Assembly (NCBI RefSeq): GCF_030623445.1
Contig: NZ_CP130613.1
Coordinates: 558,001-622,000 of the forward strand
Direction of reading: 5' to 3'
DNA from: Pseudogemmatithrix spongiicola
GTDB lineage: Bacteria > Gemmatimonadota > Gemmatimonadetes > Gemmatimonadales > Gemmatimonadaceae
Length of the DNA stretch: 64,000 nucleotides
Shown: piece after piece, positions 1 through 8,316 of the stretch
How positions within the stretch are numbered: the first letter of the stretch is position 1
Layout of the letters: every line of letters begins with the position of its first letter
Notes under the pieces: model-generated
Seen by the model: only the letters and a program-made list of their open reading frames with translations
Databases searched by the model: none
Told to the model about the DNA's origin: nothing
Translations under genes and position numbers: made by a program

Positions 1-1
1 G

Positions 2-2992
2 GACGTGAACCGCCTCAGCCAGGTCGTCGTGACCGGCGTGACGGGCGCGACGGAAATCAAGAAGCTGCCCTTCGCGGTCGCGCAGGTGAGCGCCGAGGAC
101 ATGCCGGTGCCGGGGGCGAACCCGCTCTCGCAGATCCAGGGCAAGGTGCCGGGCGCGAACATCGTGTCGTCGTCGGGTCGCCCGGGTGCCGCTCCGGCGG
201 TGATTCTCCGTGGCCCCCAGTCGATCAACGCGGAGAACCGCGGCCAGGACCCGCTGTACATCATTGACGGCGTGATCTCGCAGGGCTCCCTTGCGGACAT
301 CAACCCGCAGGACATCGAGAGCATCGAAGTCGTGAAGGGTGCCGCGGCCTCGTCGCTCTACGGCTCGCGCGCCGGCAACGGCGTCATCCAGATCACGACC
401 CGCTCGGGCCGGAACGCCGGTGAAGGCGTCCGCTTCCGCTCGCAGGTCGAGTACGGCGCTTCGGACATCGAGAACGAGTACAACTATCCGAAGACGCACA
501 TGATGCTGATGGACAAGGACTATCAGCGCTTCTGCATCAACCAGGCCGGCCAGCCGGCCTGCTCGCGCACGGTCGACATCGAGGCCGAGGCGTTCCGCAT
601 CAACGACCAGGGTGGTGACTTCGCCCTGCCGCCGTCGCTGTTCCTCAACGACAACGGCATCGGCATCGTGATCAACCAGGCCGGCGCCCGCGGCCTCTTC
701 CAGAACGTCACCTACCCGACCACGTACAACCCGATCCGGTCGTTCCTGACGAGCGGCGAGACGTACAACTTCACGGTGGACGCGACGGGCCGCATCGGCC
801 GCACGAACTTCTTCGCCTCCGGCAACCAGTTCCGCCAGCAGGGCGCGGTGAAGTTCCTCGAAGGCTACCGCCGCAACTCGCTGCGCCTCAACGTCGACCA
901 GACGATGGCCAACGCCTTCAGCTTCGGCGTGCGCACGAGCTTCACGAGCATCGACGACAACAACCAGGGTCTCCGCAATGCGTGGTTCCGCCTGACGCGC
1001 CAGCCGGCCTACGTGAACCTGCTCCGTCGCGACTCCCGCGACCGCCTGTTCATCCGCTCGGTCGTCGTGAACCAGGGCGCGCAGAACCAGAACCCGGCCT
1101 ACGAGGCCGAGAACTTCGACGCGCTCAACCAGATCTCGCGCTTCCTCGGCCAGATCACCACGCGCTGGCAGCCGCTTGCGTGGCTCGACGGCGAGTTCAA
1201 CTTCGGTTACGACGGCCGCGAGAACTTCCAGGCCTCGCAGGGTGACCGCGGCTACCGCACGACGACGCCGAACCCGAATACCAACCTCGGCTTCAACGAC
1301 CGCGACGCCGGCTCGCAGTACTCGATCAACAGCTCGCTCGACGTGACGGCGCGCCGCAGCTTCATGGAGGACGCGCTCTCGGCCCGCCTCTCCGGCCGCT
1401 ACCTGTTCGAGGCCCAGAGCAACACCGACTTCCAGTCGGGCGGCACGAACATCGTGGTGCCGGGTCTCGCCGATCCGGACGCGACGATCCAGAACTGGTA
1501 CTATGACGGCAGCCGCACTGACGTCCGGCAGATCGGTATGTTCGTGAACCTCGACCTCGACTATCAGGGTCGCTACATCGCGAGCGCCCTCGTGCGTCGC
1601 GACGGCGCCTCGCTGTTCGGTTCCGCGAACCGCTGGCAGACCTACGGCCGCGCCTCGTTCGCCTGGCGTGCGTCGGAAGAGTCCTGGTTCAACTTCGACC
1701 AGATCTCCGACCTGAAGTTCCGCGCCTCCGTCGGTCAGGCGGGTAACCGTCCGTCCTTCGCGGCGCAGTACGAGACGTTCAACATCGGCGCCGGCGGTGT
1801 GCTCACGCCGAACCAGCTCGGTAACCGCAACCTCCGCCCGGAAGTGTCGACGGAGACGGAAATCGGCGTGGACGTCGAGATCATGAGCAAGTACGCGCTC
1901 ACGCTCACGAACTCGCGCAACGTCATCAACGACCAGATCCTCCCGGTGCCGCCCCCGTCCTCGGCGGGCTTCAACACCCAGTGGCGGAACGCCGGTCAGC
2001 TGACGAACAACACGTTCGAGGTTTCGCTCAACCTGCCGCTGATCCAGTCGCGTGACCTGTCGTGGTCGGCCCGTGTCCTCTACGACCGCACGACGTCGGA
2101 GATCACGAAGCTCAACGTCCCCGAGTACTTCGTGGACGCCGCGGGCCAGCAGGGTTCGGGCACGATGTTCAAGATCGTCGAGGGCGGGAACCTCGGCGAG
2201 ATCTACGGCCGCCGCTTCATGAAGTCCTGCTCGATGATGCCGACGGCGTTCCAGTCGCGCTGCGGTGCGGGCCGTGAGTACCAGGTCAACGACGAAGGCT
2301 TCGTGGTCTACGTCGGCACGGGCAACACGCTGGGCGACGGCATCACGAAGAACCTGTGGTTCACGTCGATCCCGTCGGCGGATCACCCGTACGGCCTGGC
2401 CGACCAGAACTGGGGTCTGCCGATCCTGGTCCGTGACGCCACGGGCGTGCCGGTGCTGCCGGTCGGCAACGCGCTGCCGGACTTCCGCTGGTCGCTCTCG
2501 CAGAACCTGAGCTACAAGCGCTTCTCGGCCTTCATGCTGTTCGACGCCACGGTCGGCAAGAACGTCTGGAACGAGGCGCGTCAGTGGTCGCTCGGTGACT
2601 TCATGTACTCCGAGTCCGACCAGGCTGGTCGCACGGTCTCCAACGCCAAGCCGATCGGCTACTACTTCCGCGCCAACGCGGCGGGTGGTTCGACGGGCAT
2701 CGGCGGTCTGTACGACGTGCTCGCCCCGAACAACAACACGGTGGAAGACGCCAGCTTCGTGAAGCTGCGTGAGCTTTCGCTCGGCTACCGCGTCGGCCGC
2801 ATCGCCGGCGTGGGTGACTGGAACGTGTCGCTGATCGGCCGCAACCTGATCACGTTCAGCGATTACAACGGTTTCGATCCTGAAGTCGGTGTGGGTGGCG
2901 GTACCCTGGGCTCGGGCGTGCTGAACGCCATCGATGCCTTCGGCTTCCCGAACCTCCGCACCATCTCCTTCCAGATCAGCACGAGCTTCTGA
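2..2992 (+). CDS. SusC/RagA-type TonB-linked outer-membrane receptor, 5' partial
   Basis: The reading frame is open to the left edge, so the signal peptide and any N-terminal carboxypeptidase-regulatory domain are missing; 996 residues are visible. It begins just before a TonB-box-like QVVVTG stretch. The plug domain follows at about residues 15-135, with the SusC signature DPLYIIDGV and then DIESIEVVKG and SLYGSRAGNGVI. The rest is a large beta-barrel ending in a terminal Phe (QISTSF), as expected for BAM-inserted barrels. Family knowledge: SusC proteins pair with a SusD lipoprotein and import oligosaccharides or peptides using TonB energy. The next gene is a SusD homologue, which supports the call. 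Substrate cannot be told; no glycoside hydrolase or peptidase lies beside the pair in this window. Confidence 0.93.
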   Translation, partial: DVNRLSQVVVTGVTGATEIKKLPFAVAQVSAEDMPVPGANPLSQIQGKVPGANIVSSSGRPGAAPAVILRGPQSINAENRGQDPLYIIDGVISQGSLADINPQDIESIEVVKGAAASSLYGSRAGNGVIQITTRSGRNAGEGVRFRSQVEYGASDIENEYNYPKTHMMLMDKDYQRFCINQAGQPACSRTVDIEAEAFRINDQGGDFALPPSLFLNDNGIGIVINQAGARGLFQNVTYPTTYNPIRSFLTSGETYNFTVDATGRIGRTNFFASGNQFRQQGAVKFLEGYRRNSLRLNVDQTMANAFSFGVRTSFTSIDDNNQGLRNAWFRLTRQPAYVNLLRRDSRDRLFIRSVVVNQGAQNQNPAYEAENFDALNQISRFLGQITTRWQPLAWLDGEFNFGYDGRENFQASQGDRGYRTTTPNPNTNLGFNDRDAGSQYSINSSLDVTARRSFMEDALSARLSGRYLFEAQSNTDFQSGGTNIVVPGLADPDATIQNWYYDGSRTDVRQIGMFVNLDLDYQGRYIASALVRRDGASLFGSANRWQTYGRASFAWRASEESWFNFDQISDLKFRASVGQAGNRPSFAAQYETFNIGAGGVLTPNQLGNRNLRPEVSTETEIGVDVEIMSKYALTLTNSRNVINDQILPVPPPSSAGFNTQWRNAGQLTNNTFEVSLNLPLIQSRDLSWSARVLYDRTTSEITKLNVPEYFVDAAGQQGSGTMFKIVEGGNLGEIYGRRFMKSCSMMPTAFQSRCGAGREYQVNDEGFVVYVGTGNTLGDGITKNLWFTSIPSADHPYGLADQNWGLPILVRDATGVPVLPVGNALPDFRWSLSQNLSYKRFSAFMLFDATVGKNVWNEARQWSLGDFMYSESDQAGRTVSNAKPIGYYFRANAAGGSTGIGGLYDVLAPNNNTVEDASFVKLRELSLGYRVGRIAGVGDWNVSLIGRNLITFSDYNGFDPEVGVGGGTLGSGVLNAIDAFGFPNLRTISFQISTSF

Positions 2993-2996
2993 CGGC

Positions 2997-3027
2997 GAGC
3001 GGGGCCGGGATTCTCCCGGCCCCGCTC
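2997..3027 (+). terminator. GC-rich hairpin between the SusC- and SusD-type genes
   Basis: A perfect 14-bp stem (2997-3010 with 3014-3027) closes a 3-nt loop 5 bases after the SusC-type stop codon. There is no T-run after it. In this position it could be an intercistronic attenuator or an mRNA stabiliser that sets receptor and lipoprotein levels apart, rather than a true end of transcription. Confidence 0.6.
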
Positions 3028-3047
3028 ACCCCACCTAGAGGAACATC

Positions 3048-4706
3048 ATGCGTAAGCTTTCCCTTCTTGGCGGTGCCGTCGGCGTGCTGATGTTGAGCGC
3101 CTGCGGTGACGTCCTTCAGGTCGACAACTTCAACAACCCGGACGTCGCGCGAGCATACTCGACGATTGACGGCGTCGAAGGTGTCATCGCCGGACTTGGT
3201 TCCGGTCTCTACAACCTTCAGGGCCAGCGCAGCAACGAGGGCGTGAACACGCAGTCGAAGATTCTCTCCGGCGAGTCCATGACGTCGGTGAACAACTTCG
3301 GCGGCGCGCCGCGTTCCGCGATTCCGCGCTCGCCGATCTCCAACTCGCTGGGCAACGACATCGAGACGGGCAACCGCGTCGACTTCCAGCGCTTCTCGGT
3401 GCTCTCGCGCACCGCATCGAACGCCTTGGCGGCCGTTGAGCGCCTCATTGCGACGAACGGCCCGGCGGCGATGGGCTCCGTCGGCCGTACGCAGCGGTCG
3501 CGTGCGTTCGGGTACTTCATCCTCGGCCAGGCGCTGGGCAACCTCGCCTCGGGCTACGACTCGGCGGCGATCGTGACGCCGGACGTGCCGTCTGACGTGA
3601 TCCCGGAGCTCTCGAGCTACGCGGATGTGAACGCGGCCGCGGTGCGGATGCTCGACACCGCGCTCGTGGCAGCCACGGCTGGCGCGGCCGATGCGGGCAA
3701 CTTCACGTTGCCGGGCACGTGGCTGTCGAACGCCACGATGACGAACGCCAACTTCACCCGCCTCGTCCGGTCGATGCGTGCGCGCATCCGCGCCGGCGCG
3801 GCGCGAAATCCGACGGAAGCCGCGGCGATCGATTGGCCGGCCGTGATCGCCGACGGCACCAACGGCATCACGGCGGACTTCACGCAGGACGTCGGTGGCA
3901 CCACCGGCTGGAGCGGTGGATACCACACGGTCCAGTCGTACGTCGCGTCGACGTGGGCCTGGGCGCCGATGTACTACTATGGCATGGCCGACGTGTCGGG
4001 CGCGTACGCGACCTGGCTCGCCACGCCGCGTTCGACCCGCACGCAGTTCTTGGTGCAGACGCCGGACACCCGCTGGCCGCAGGGCGCGACGCGCGCGGCG
4101 CAGCAGGCTGAGGCGCCGGCGTCGACCGGCACGCTGCTCCCGGCTGGCCGCTACATGCGCAACCGCCCGACGGGTGAGGATCCGCCGGCAGACGGTTGGG
4201 GTCAGTCGATGTACGACCACCGTCGCTGGGGCTTCATCCGCGAGAACTCGAACCAAGGCACGCTGGTCGAGATGGACGTCGACGAGCCGCGCCTCTTGGC
4301 GGCCGAAGGCTACATCCGGACCAACCAGTTCGCGCTCGCGGCTCCGCTGATCAACCTGAGCCGTCAGGCGCACGGCCTCCCGGCCGTGGGCATCACCGAC
4401 GGCACGTCGCCGGTGGCGGGCGGTGCCAGCTGCGTCCCGCAGGTGCCGGTGGCGCCGTCGTACACCGCGACGGCCTGCGGCAACATGCTGGAAGCCATGA
4501 AGTACGAGCTCCGGATGGAGACGGCGTGGACCGGCTACATGCAGTGGTTCCGCCATCACCGTCGCTGGGGTGACATGATCGAAGGGACGCCGCTCCAATG
4601 GCCCGTCCCGTACCAGGAGATGCAGGCGCGTCAGAAGGGCTTCTATGATGGCACGATGGTCGCGCCGCAGGGCACGTACCGGTTTGGGTCTGGTGCCAAT
4701 CTGTAA
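3048..4706 (+). CDS. SusD/RagB-type outer-membrane lipoprotein
   Basis: 552 residues. A lipoprotein signal peptide ends in the lipobox LSAC with Cys19 as the lipidated residue, so the mature protein should sit on the outer membrane. A purine-rich ribosome site (agaggaac) precedes the ATG. The C-terminal part has the features of the RagB/SusD family: repeated helical segments, the RLLAAEGYIRTNQ helix, and near the end an ELRMETAWTGYMQWFRHHRRW block similar to the ELxxE...R(R)W ending of SusD proteins. It lies 55 bp behind the SusC-type receptor. The pair would form the surface-binding lid and transport channel of one uptake complex. Substrate is unknown. Confidence 0.88.
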   Translation: MRKLSLLGGAVGVLMLSACGDVLQVDNFNNPDVARAYSTIDGVEGVIAGLGSGLYNLQGQRSNEGVNTQSKILSGESMTSVNNFGGAPRSAIPRSPISNSLGNDIETGNRVDFQRFSVLSRTASNALAAVERLIATNGPAAMGSVGRTQRSRAFGYFILGQALGNLASGYDSAAIVTPDVPSDVIPELSSYADVNAAAVRMLDTALVAATAGAADAGNFTLPGTWLSNATMTNANFTRLVRSMRARIRAGAARNPTEAAAIDWPAVIADGTNGITADFTQDVGGTTGWSGGYHTVQSYVASTWAWAPMYYYGMADVSGAYATWLATPRSTRTQFLVQTPDTRWPQGATRAAQQAEAPASTGTLLPAGRYMRNRPTGEDPPADGWGQSMYDHRRWGFIRENSNQGTLVEMDVDEPRLLAAEGYIRTNQFALAAPLINLSRQAHGLPAVGITDGTSPVAGGASCVPQVPVAPSYTATACGNMLEAMKYELRMETAWTGYMQWFRHHRRWGDMIEGTPLQWPVPYQEMQARQKGFYDGTMVAPQGTYRFGSGANL

Positions 4707-4720
4707 GGACCGTTCGGTTG

Positions 4721-4744
4721 GCCGGCGCACTGCGGTGCGCCGGC
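4721..4744 (+). terminator. Hairpin just after the SusD-type gene
   Basis: A perfect 10-bp stem (4721-4730 with 4735-4744) with a TGCG loop lies 14 bases after the SusD-type stop. No T-run follows. Its right arm begins exactly at the GTG proposed as start of the next gene, so it may also limit translation of that gene. Confidence 0.45.
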
Positions 4745-5205
4745 TCGCCGGATGGCTCTCGATGGGTTTGGTGCTGTTCCAGGTCGGCTGCTACTCGTAT
4801 CTCCCGTTGCAGACAGAGTTGCCGAGGTCGCCGGAAGTGAAGGTCCTGCTGAACGACCGCGGCCGAGTGCAGGTGGGTGATGGGATGGGCCCGTTTGTCG
4901 AAGCTGTCGAAGGTGTCGTCGCAGGAGAGGATTCATCGGCGGTGCGGTTGAAGGTGAGCCGCGTCGTGTATCTCCGGGGCGGCACGGCGGTTTGGGCAGG
5001 CGAGGAGGTGGCGATTCAACGGTCGGGCATCATGGGCTACCAAGGTCGGCAGTTCTCGAAAGGGAGATCCTGGGCGCTGGCAGGGCTGACCGCCGCGGTC
5101 GTCATCTACTCCATCTTCGCAGTAAGCCTCGACGTCTTCGGCGACGAAGGCGATGATGTCTGCAGGGGCCAAGGTTGTGGGCCGAATGAGCAAATTCGGT
5201 GGTAG
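4735..5205 (+). CDS. Small putative lipoprotein downstream of SusD
   Basis: I do not recognise the family. From GTG 4735 the product is 156 residues and starts with two Arg, a hydrophobic run and a lipobox-like FQVGC (Cys19), so it is probably a lipoprotein. A second hydrophobic segment near the C-terminus (LAGLTAAVVIYSIFAVSL) could be a membrane helix, and the tail contains two cysteines. The start is uncertain: GTG 4693 would overlap the susD stop, and ATG 4762 would give a signal peptide that is too short. The GTG chosen sits in a hairpin arm. Its place behind the SusCD pair suggests a helper role in the envelope, but nothing in the sequence fixes a function. Confidence 0.6.
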   Translation: MRRLAGWLSMGLVLFQVGCYSYLPLQTELPRSPEVKVLLNDRGRVQVGDGMGPFVEAVEGVVAGEDSSAVRLKVSRVVYLRGGTAVWAGEEVAIQRSGIMGYQGRQFSKGRSWALAGLTAAVVIYSIFAVSLDVFGDEGDDVCRGQGCGPNEQIRW

Positions 5206-5213
5206 GTACCACC
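5198..5213 (+). terminator. Short hairpin over the stop codon, with a T-rich tail
   Basis: A 6-bp stem (5198-5203 with 5208-5213) overlaps the TAG stop of the preceding small lipoprotein gene and is followed by a short T-rich stretch. It could be a weak terminator; the stem is short. Confidence 0.3.
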
Positions 5214-5255
5214 AGCGTTCTTTCTGATAGCGTACTTCAACGGAGTCAAAGACTC

Positions 5256-6167
5256 ATGCGATTTGCACGTCACTTTCTGCTTGCGACGCTCGCGTTCGGC
5301 GCGGCGGCCTGCTCGGACGACGATACCGGTCCGACGTCAGCCGTGATTCCGCCGCTCGCGTACGTCCGCTACATCAACGCGACGCCGGACACCTTCCCGC
5401 ACACGGTGCGCTGGGTGGACGATCTCGAGTTCACGCCGCAGACGTTCATCAACGTCGGCTTCCGCACCGAAGGCCAGGGTGGCTTCCAGGGCCTCCGCGC
5501 GGGCAGCCGCCGCTTCAAGGTGTTCACGTACCAGCAGAACGTCTTGAACTTCCCGATCGCCGGCAACACGACGGTGCTGAAGGACACCACCTTCAACTTC
5601 GTCGCCGGTCAGCACTACACGATCGTCTACTCCGGCTTCACGCGGACGGGCAGCACGCCGGCCGCGCAGCTGAACATCATCACGGACGATCCGCCGGCCT
5701 CGCCGGCGACCGGCACGCTCATCCGCGTGTACAACCTCGCCTACACCGGCACGTGGGACGTGTACCTCGGCCCCACGGCCACGCAGGTGGGTGACACCTC
5801 GACGACGTCGACGGCCTACGCGGCGGCCCCGGGCACGTTGCTGGCGTCGACGACCGCGCCGGGTTCGGCTGGCGCCGTTGCGCAGAACTACACGGCGCGG
5901 GCGCTGGGCAACTACCAGCTCCGCTTCACCACCGCCGGCACGCTGAACCGTCCGGGAACGGCCGCGACGCCGACCCCGGTGCGCGTCGCCGTGCCGGCTG
6001 GTGTTGCCGAAACGGCGGACTTCGAAGCCGCGGGTGGCTCGAACATCAACGGCTCGGTGCTCACCGTGTGGGTGTTCGGTGCGCAGACGGGTGGCACCGG
6101 CGCGGCCTCGCGTCCGTCGGCTCTCGTGACCGTCGACCGCTCGCCGGCTCGTACGATCGCGCCGTAA
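5256..6167 (+). CDS. DUF4397-like lipoprotein
   Basis: 303 residues from ATG 5256, which has a ggag ribosome site 10 bases upstream; an in-frame start 57 bases earlier would precede the signal peptide with unneeded sequence. The N-terminus is a lipoprotein signal ending GAAAC (Cys19). The mature part has two similar beta-rich stretches: one begins YVRYINATPDTFP and a second begins LIRVYNLAYTGTWDVYL. This is typical of DUF4397 proteins, in which such V(R)xxNAS-like units repeat. Composition is rich in Thr, Ala and Gly. The family has no assigned biochemical role. The gene follows the SusCD set and precedes a hairpin, so it may be the last gene of that transcript. Confidence 0.7.
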   Translation: MRFARHFLLATLAFGAAACSDDDTGPTSAVIPPLAYVRYINATPDTFPHTVRWVDDLEFTPQTFINVGFRTEGQGGFQGLRAGSRRFKVFTYQQNVLNFPIAGNTTVLKDTTFNFVAGQHYTIVYSGFTRTGSTPAAQLNIITDDPPASPATGTLIRVYNLAYTGTWDVYLGPTATQVGDTSTTSTAYAAAPGTLLASTTAPGSAGAVAQNYTARALGNYQLRFTTAGTLNRPGTAATPTPVRVAVPAGVAETADFEAAGGSNINGSVLTVWVFGAQTGGTGAASRPSALVTVDRSPARTIAP

Positions 6168-6190
6168 TCGCTCAACCAGTCCTACGATGG

Positions 6191-6219
6191 CGGCCGTCGA
6201 CCTCTGGTCGGCGGCCGCT
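6191..6219 (+). terminator. Probable terminator after the DUF4397-like gene
   Basis: Arms 6191-6203 and 6207-6219 pair over 13 bp with one mismatch around a TCT loop, 23 bases after the stop codon. A pyrimidine-rich run (gtttccccctcc) follows. Confidence 0.6.
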
Positions 6220-6286
6220 GTCGCGTTTCCCCCTCCGTGCTTGCGCAGGTGCGCCCGACCGCGCACACTAAGAGATAGGAAAGACG

Positions 6287-7108
6287 ATGCGGTCGGCTCA
6301 TCTCCCCCTCCGGCGCCTGCAAGGCGTCGTGCGGTGCCTGCTCGCGGGTGCCCTCGCCCTCGGCGCATCCGCCAGCGCTCAAGCCCAGGTCCTCAAAGGC
6401 AGCGTCCGCACGCTCGACACCTCGCTGCCCGTGCCAAGCGTCGAGATCATGGTGCGTGACAGCCTCGGTCGCGAACTGGCGCGCGCGTACTCGAACGACG
6501 CGGGCCTGTTCGCGATAAGCCTACGCGATCGTGTGGCGTTCAGCGTGCATGCGCGTCGGCTCGGCTTCCAGATGGCCGAGACCAACCTCCCGCGCGTCAG
6601 CGAGGATACCGTGAACCTCGAGTTCCAGCTCGCCGAGGTCGCCACGGAGACGGATGCGGTCACGGTCACGGGCATGGCGGCGCTCAACGCGCAGCGCCTG
6701 GAGGATGCCGAGCGACGCGGATGGGCGCTCTACCGACCCGAGATCATCGCGCAGCATCGCAGCCGCGCGCGTGACCTCACCGAGCTCCTGCGCTCCGTCG
6801 GCGCCCGCAACGTGCAGATGCCACGCTCGCCGCGCGATTGCGTGCGCTCGATGCGCAACAACCAGTGCGTCACCTATGTGGTGGACGGCCAGGTGTTGGG
6901 GCCCGACGCCTACGTGTTGCCGGAGGACGTGTACTTCCTCGCGGTGCTGACGCCCACAGAGTCGGCGGTGATGTACGGGAATCGGGCGATCAACGGGGCG
7001 GTGGTGGTGTATACGCGGATGAACGGGGATCGGTACGATGACGGACAGCTGCCGCCGCATCTTCGACGGGCGGAGCGGAAGGCGGCGGAGCCGCGGCGGC
7101 CGCGATAG
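6287..7108 (+). CDS. Secreted protein with regulatory beta domain and plug-like domain but no barrel
   Basis: 273 residues. A twin-Arg-containing N-region and hydrophobic run end in SAQAQ, a signal peptidase I site near residue 33. Residues about 35-115 look like the carboxypeptidase-regulatory/CNA-B-like domain that precedes many SusC barrels (LKGSVRTLDTSLPVPSVEI, then NDAGLFAI). The part from about residue 150 resembles a TonB plug, with YVVDGQVLGPDAY and ESAVMYGNRAINGAVVVYT near the C-terminus, matching the DxxGSRAxNGVI region of real receptors. No barrel follows: the product ends in a basic tail. The ribosome site is aggaaag. Either it is a periplasmic protein using this fold for another task, or a stable relic of a receptor. 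The reading frame is intact. Confidence 0.7.
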   Translation: MRSAHLPLRRLQGVVRCLLAGALALGASASAQAQVLKGSVRTLDTSLPVPSVEIMVRDSLGRELARAYSNDAGLFAISLRDRVAFSVHARRLGFQMAETNLPRVSEDTVNLEFQLAEVATETDAVTVTGMAALNAQRLEDAERRGWALYRPEIIAQHRSRARDLTELLRSVGARNVQMPRSPRDCVRSMRNNQCVTYVVDGQVLGPDAYVLPEDVYFLAVLTPTESAVMYGNRAINGAVVVYTRMNGDRYDDGQLPPHLRRAERKAAEPRRPR

Positions 7109-7299
7109 CGTCGGGGGAGAGGGGGGCAGGGGCGGTGGGGGGACGACGTCTGACGGCATAAGGGAGACGGTGGGGAGGGGGAAGACGAGCGGGGGCGACG
7201 CGTTGCGTCGCCCCCGCTTCCCATCCCGTCTTTCCCAACCTCTCTCCCATCCCGTCGGCCTACCTCCGCCCGTACACCCGTCTCACGTCTTTCAGCCAG
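7109..7299. repeat. Palindromic G-rich/C-rich intergenic element with terminator core
   Basis: The gap between two convergent genes is G-rich on the left half and C-rich on the right half, forming a long imperfect inverted repeat. At its centre is a perfect 14-bp hairpin (7188-7201 with 7205-7218, loop GTT), which should act as a bidirectional terminator. The reverse complement of the right half shares the gacggg-gtacgggcgg core with the G-rich elements at 15459, 38270 and 51887, so this looks like two facing copies of that family. Confidence 0.7.
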
Positions 7300-8259
7300 C
7301 TATGGCGCCGCATCAGGCAAGACGTAAGTCAGCGGATCCACTGGCTTCCCATTCACGTGGATCTCATAGTGCAGGTGCGGCGCCGTCGACAGCCCCGTAG
7401 ACCCCACGGCGGCAATCAGCTGGTTGCGCGTGACCTGCTGGCCCACGCGCACGGCGATGCGCGAGCAGTGGGCGAACTTCGTGAGGATGCCGTTGCCGTG
7501 GTCGATCTCGACCACTAGGCCGAAGCCGCCTTCCATCCCCGCGCGGACGACCTTGCCGGCCGCAGGCGCCACGATGGGTGTGCCGGTGGGCGCGGTGACG
7601 TCGATGCCTTCGTGCGGGCGGTTCTCGTGCAGGATCGGGTGGAATCGGCTGCGCGTGAACTGGCTGGAGAGCCAGCCGGCCGTGGGCAGGATGCTCGGCG
7701 TGTTCGCGAAGCGCTGGTAGTTGGCCTGCAGCGAGTCGGAGACATCGCGGAAGCCGCTCGCGAGATTCGAGGCGCGCGAGATCAACCCCTCGACGTCCGG
7801 GCGTGCGCTCCAGCCCAAGCGGCCGGCGAATGGCCGACGACGCGTGAGTCCTCCCACATCGGCGACGGAGGCAGACATCGGTCCGACGATCTGGCCTCCG
7901 GCGTCGGCGCTCGCCACCGTGGCCCGCGCGTCGTTCGATGACTCGACGGGCAGGCCGGCCAGCATGCGCATCTGCTCCTCGCGCACGGCGATCTGCCGCA
8001 GCGTGTCGTCGAGCTCGGCGAAGCGCTGCTCCACCCTCGCGATCTCACGCTGGAGCGCCCGGTTCTGCGCCGCGACAAGCCGGGCGCCCGGAGTGCCCCA
8101 TGGGGAGAACAGGACGAACACGGCTGCGGCCACCAGCAACACGGAGCACGCCGCCGTCCACTTCAATGCCCGGAACGTCCACCCCGGCACCTCGAAGGTG
8201 CGGGCGGCTTCGTTGCGCGGGGGGACGAATACGATCGTCCAGCGGCGGCGATTCGGCAT
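7300..8259 (-). CDS. M23-family murein endopeptidase, membrane-anchored
   Basis: 319 residues. A basic N-terminus is followed by one transmembrane helix (about 33-52), then a short coiled-coil-like segment (about 60-95, RALQREIARVEQRFAELDD), then a linker and a C-terminal LytM/M23 domain. The zinc ligands are present: H216 and D220 in HEGID, and H295 and H297 in PHLHYEI. Family knowledge: such enzymes cut peptide cross-links in peptidoglycan, or, when their ligands are lost, activate amidases; here the ligands are intact, so catalytic activity is expected. The architecture is the same as in cell-elongation and division-linked M23 proteins. It lies 57 bp downstream of metG on the same strand. 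Confidence 0.92.
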   Translation of the reverse strand: MPNRRRWTIVFVPPRNEAARTFEVPGWTFRALKWTAACSVLLVAAAVFVLFSPWGTPGARLVAAQNRALQREIARVEQRFAELDDTLRQIAVREEQMRMLAGLPVESSNDARATVASADAGGQIVGPMSASVADVGGLTRRRPFAGRLGWSARPDVEGLISRASNLASGFRDVSDSLQANYQRFANTPSILPTAGWLSSQFTRSRFHPILHENRPHEGIDVTAPTGTPIVAPAAGKVVRAGMEGGFGLVVEIDHGNGILTKFAHCSRIAVRVGQQVTRNQLIAAVGSTGLSTAPHLHYEIHVNGKPVDPLTYVLPDAAP

Positions 8260-8316
8260 CCCCGAAATCTAGGGGATTGCGACGGCCCCAACTACCCGAA
8301 GACGGGCCGAAAATGC

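Noticed and set aside
2976-4730. 584-codon open frame on the minus strand across the SusD-type gene
   Set aside because: Its translation is Arg/His-rich low-complexity sequence with no family motifs, and it is wholly antisense to a clear lipoprotein gene. Such frames are usual in high-GC DNA.
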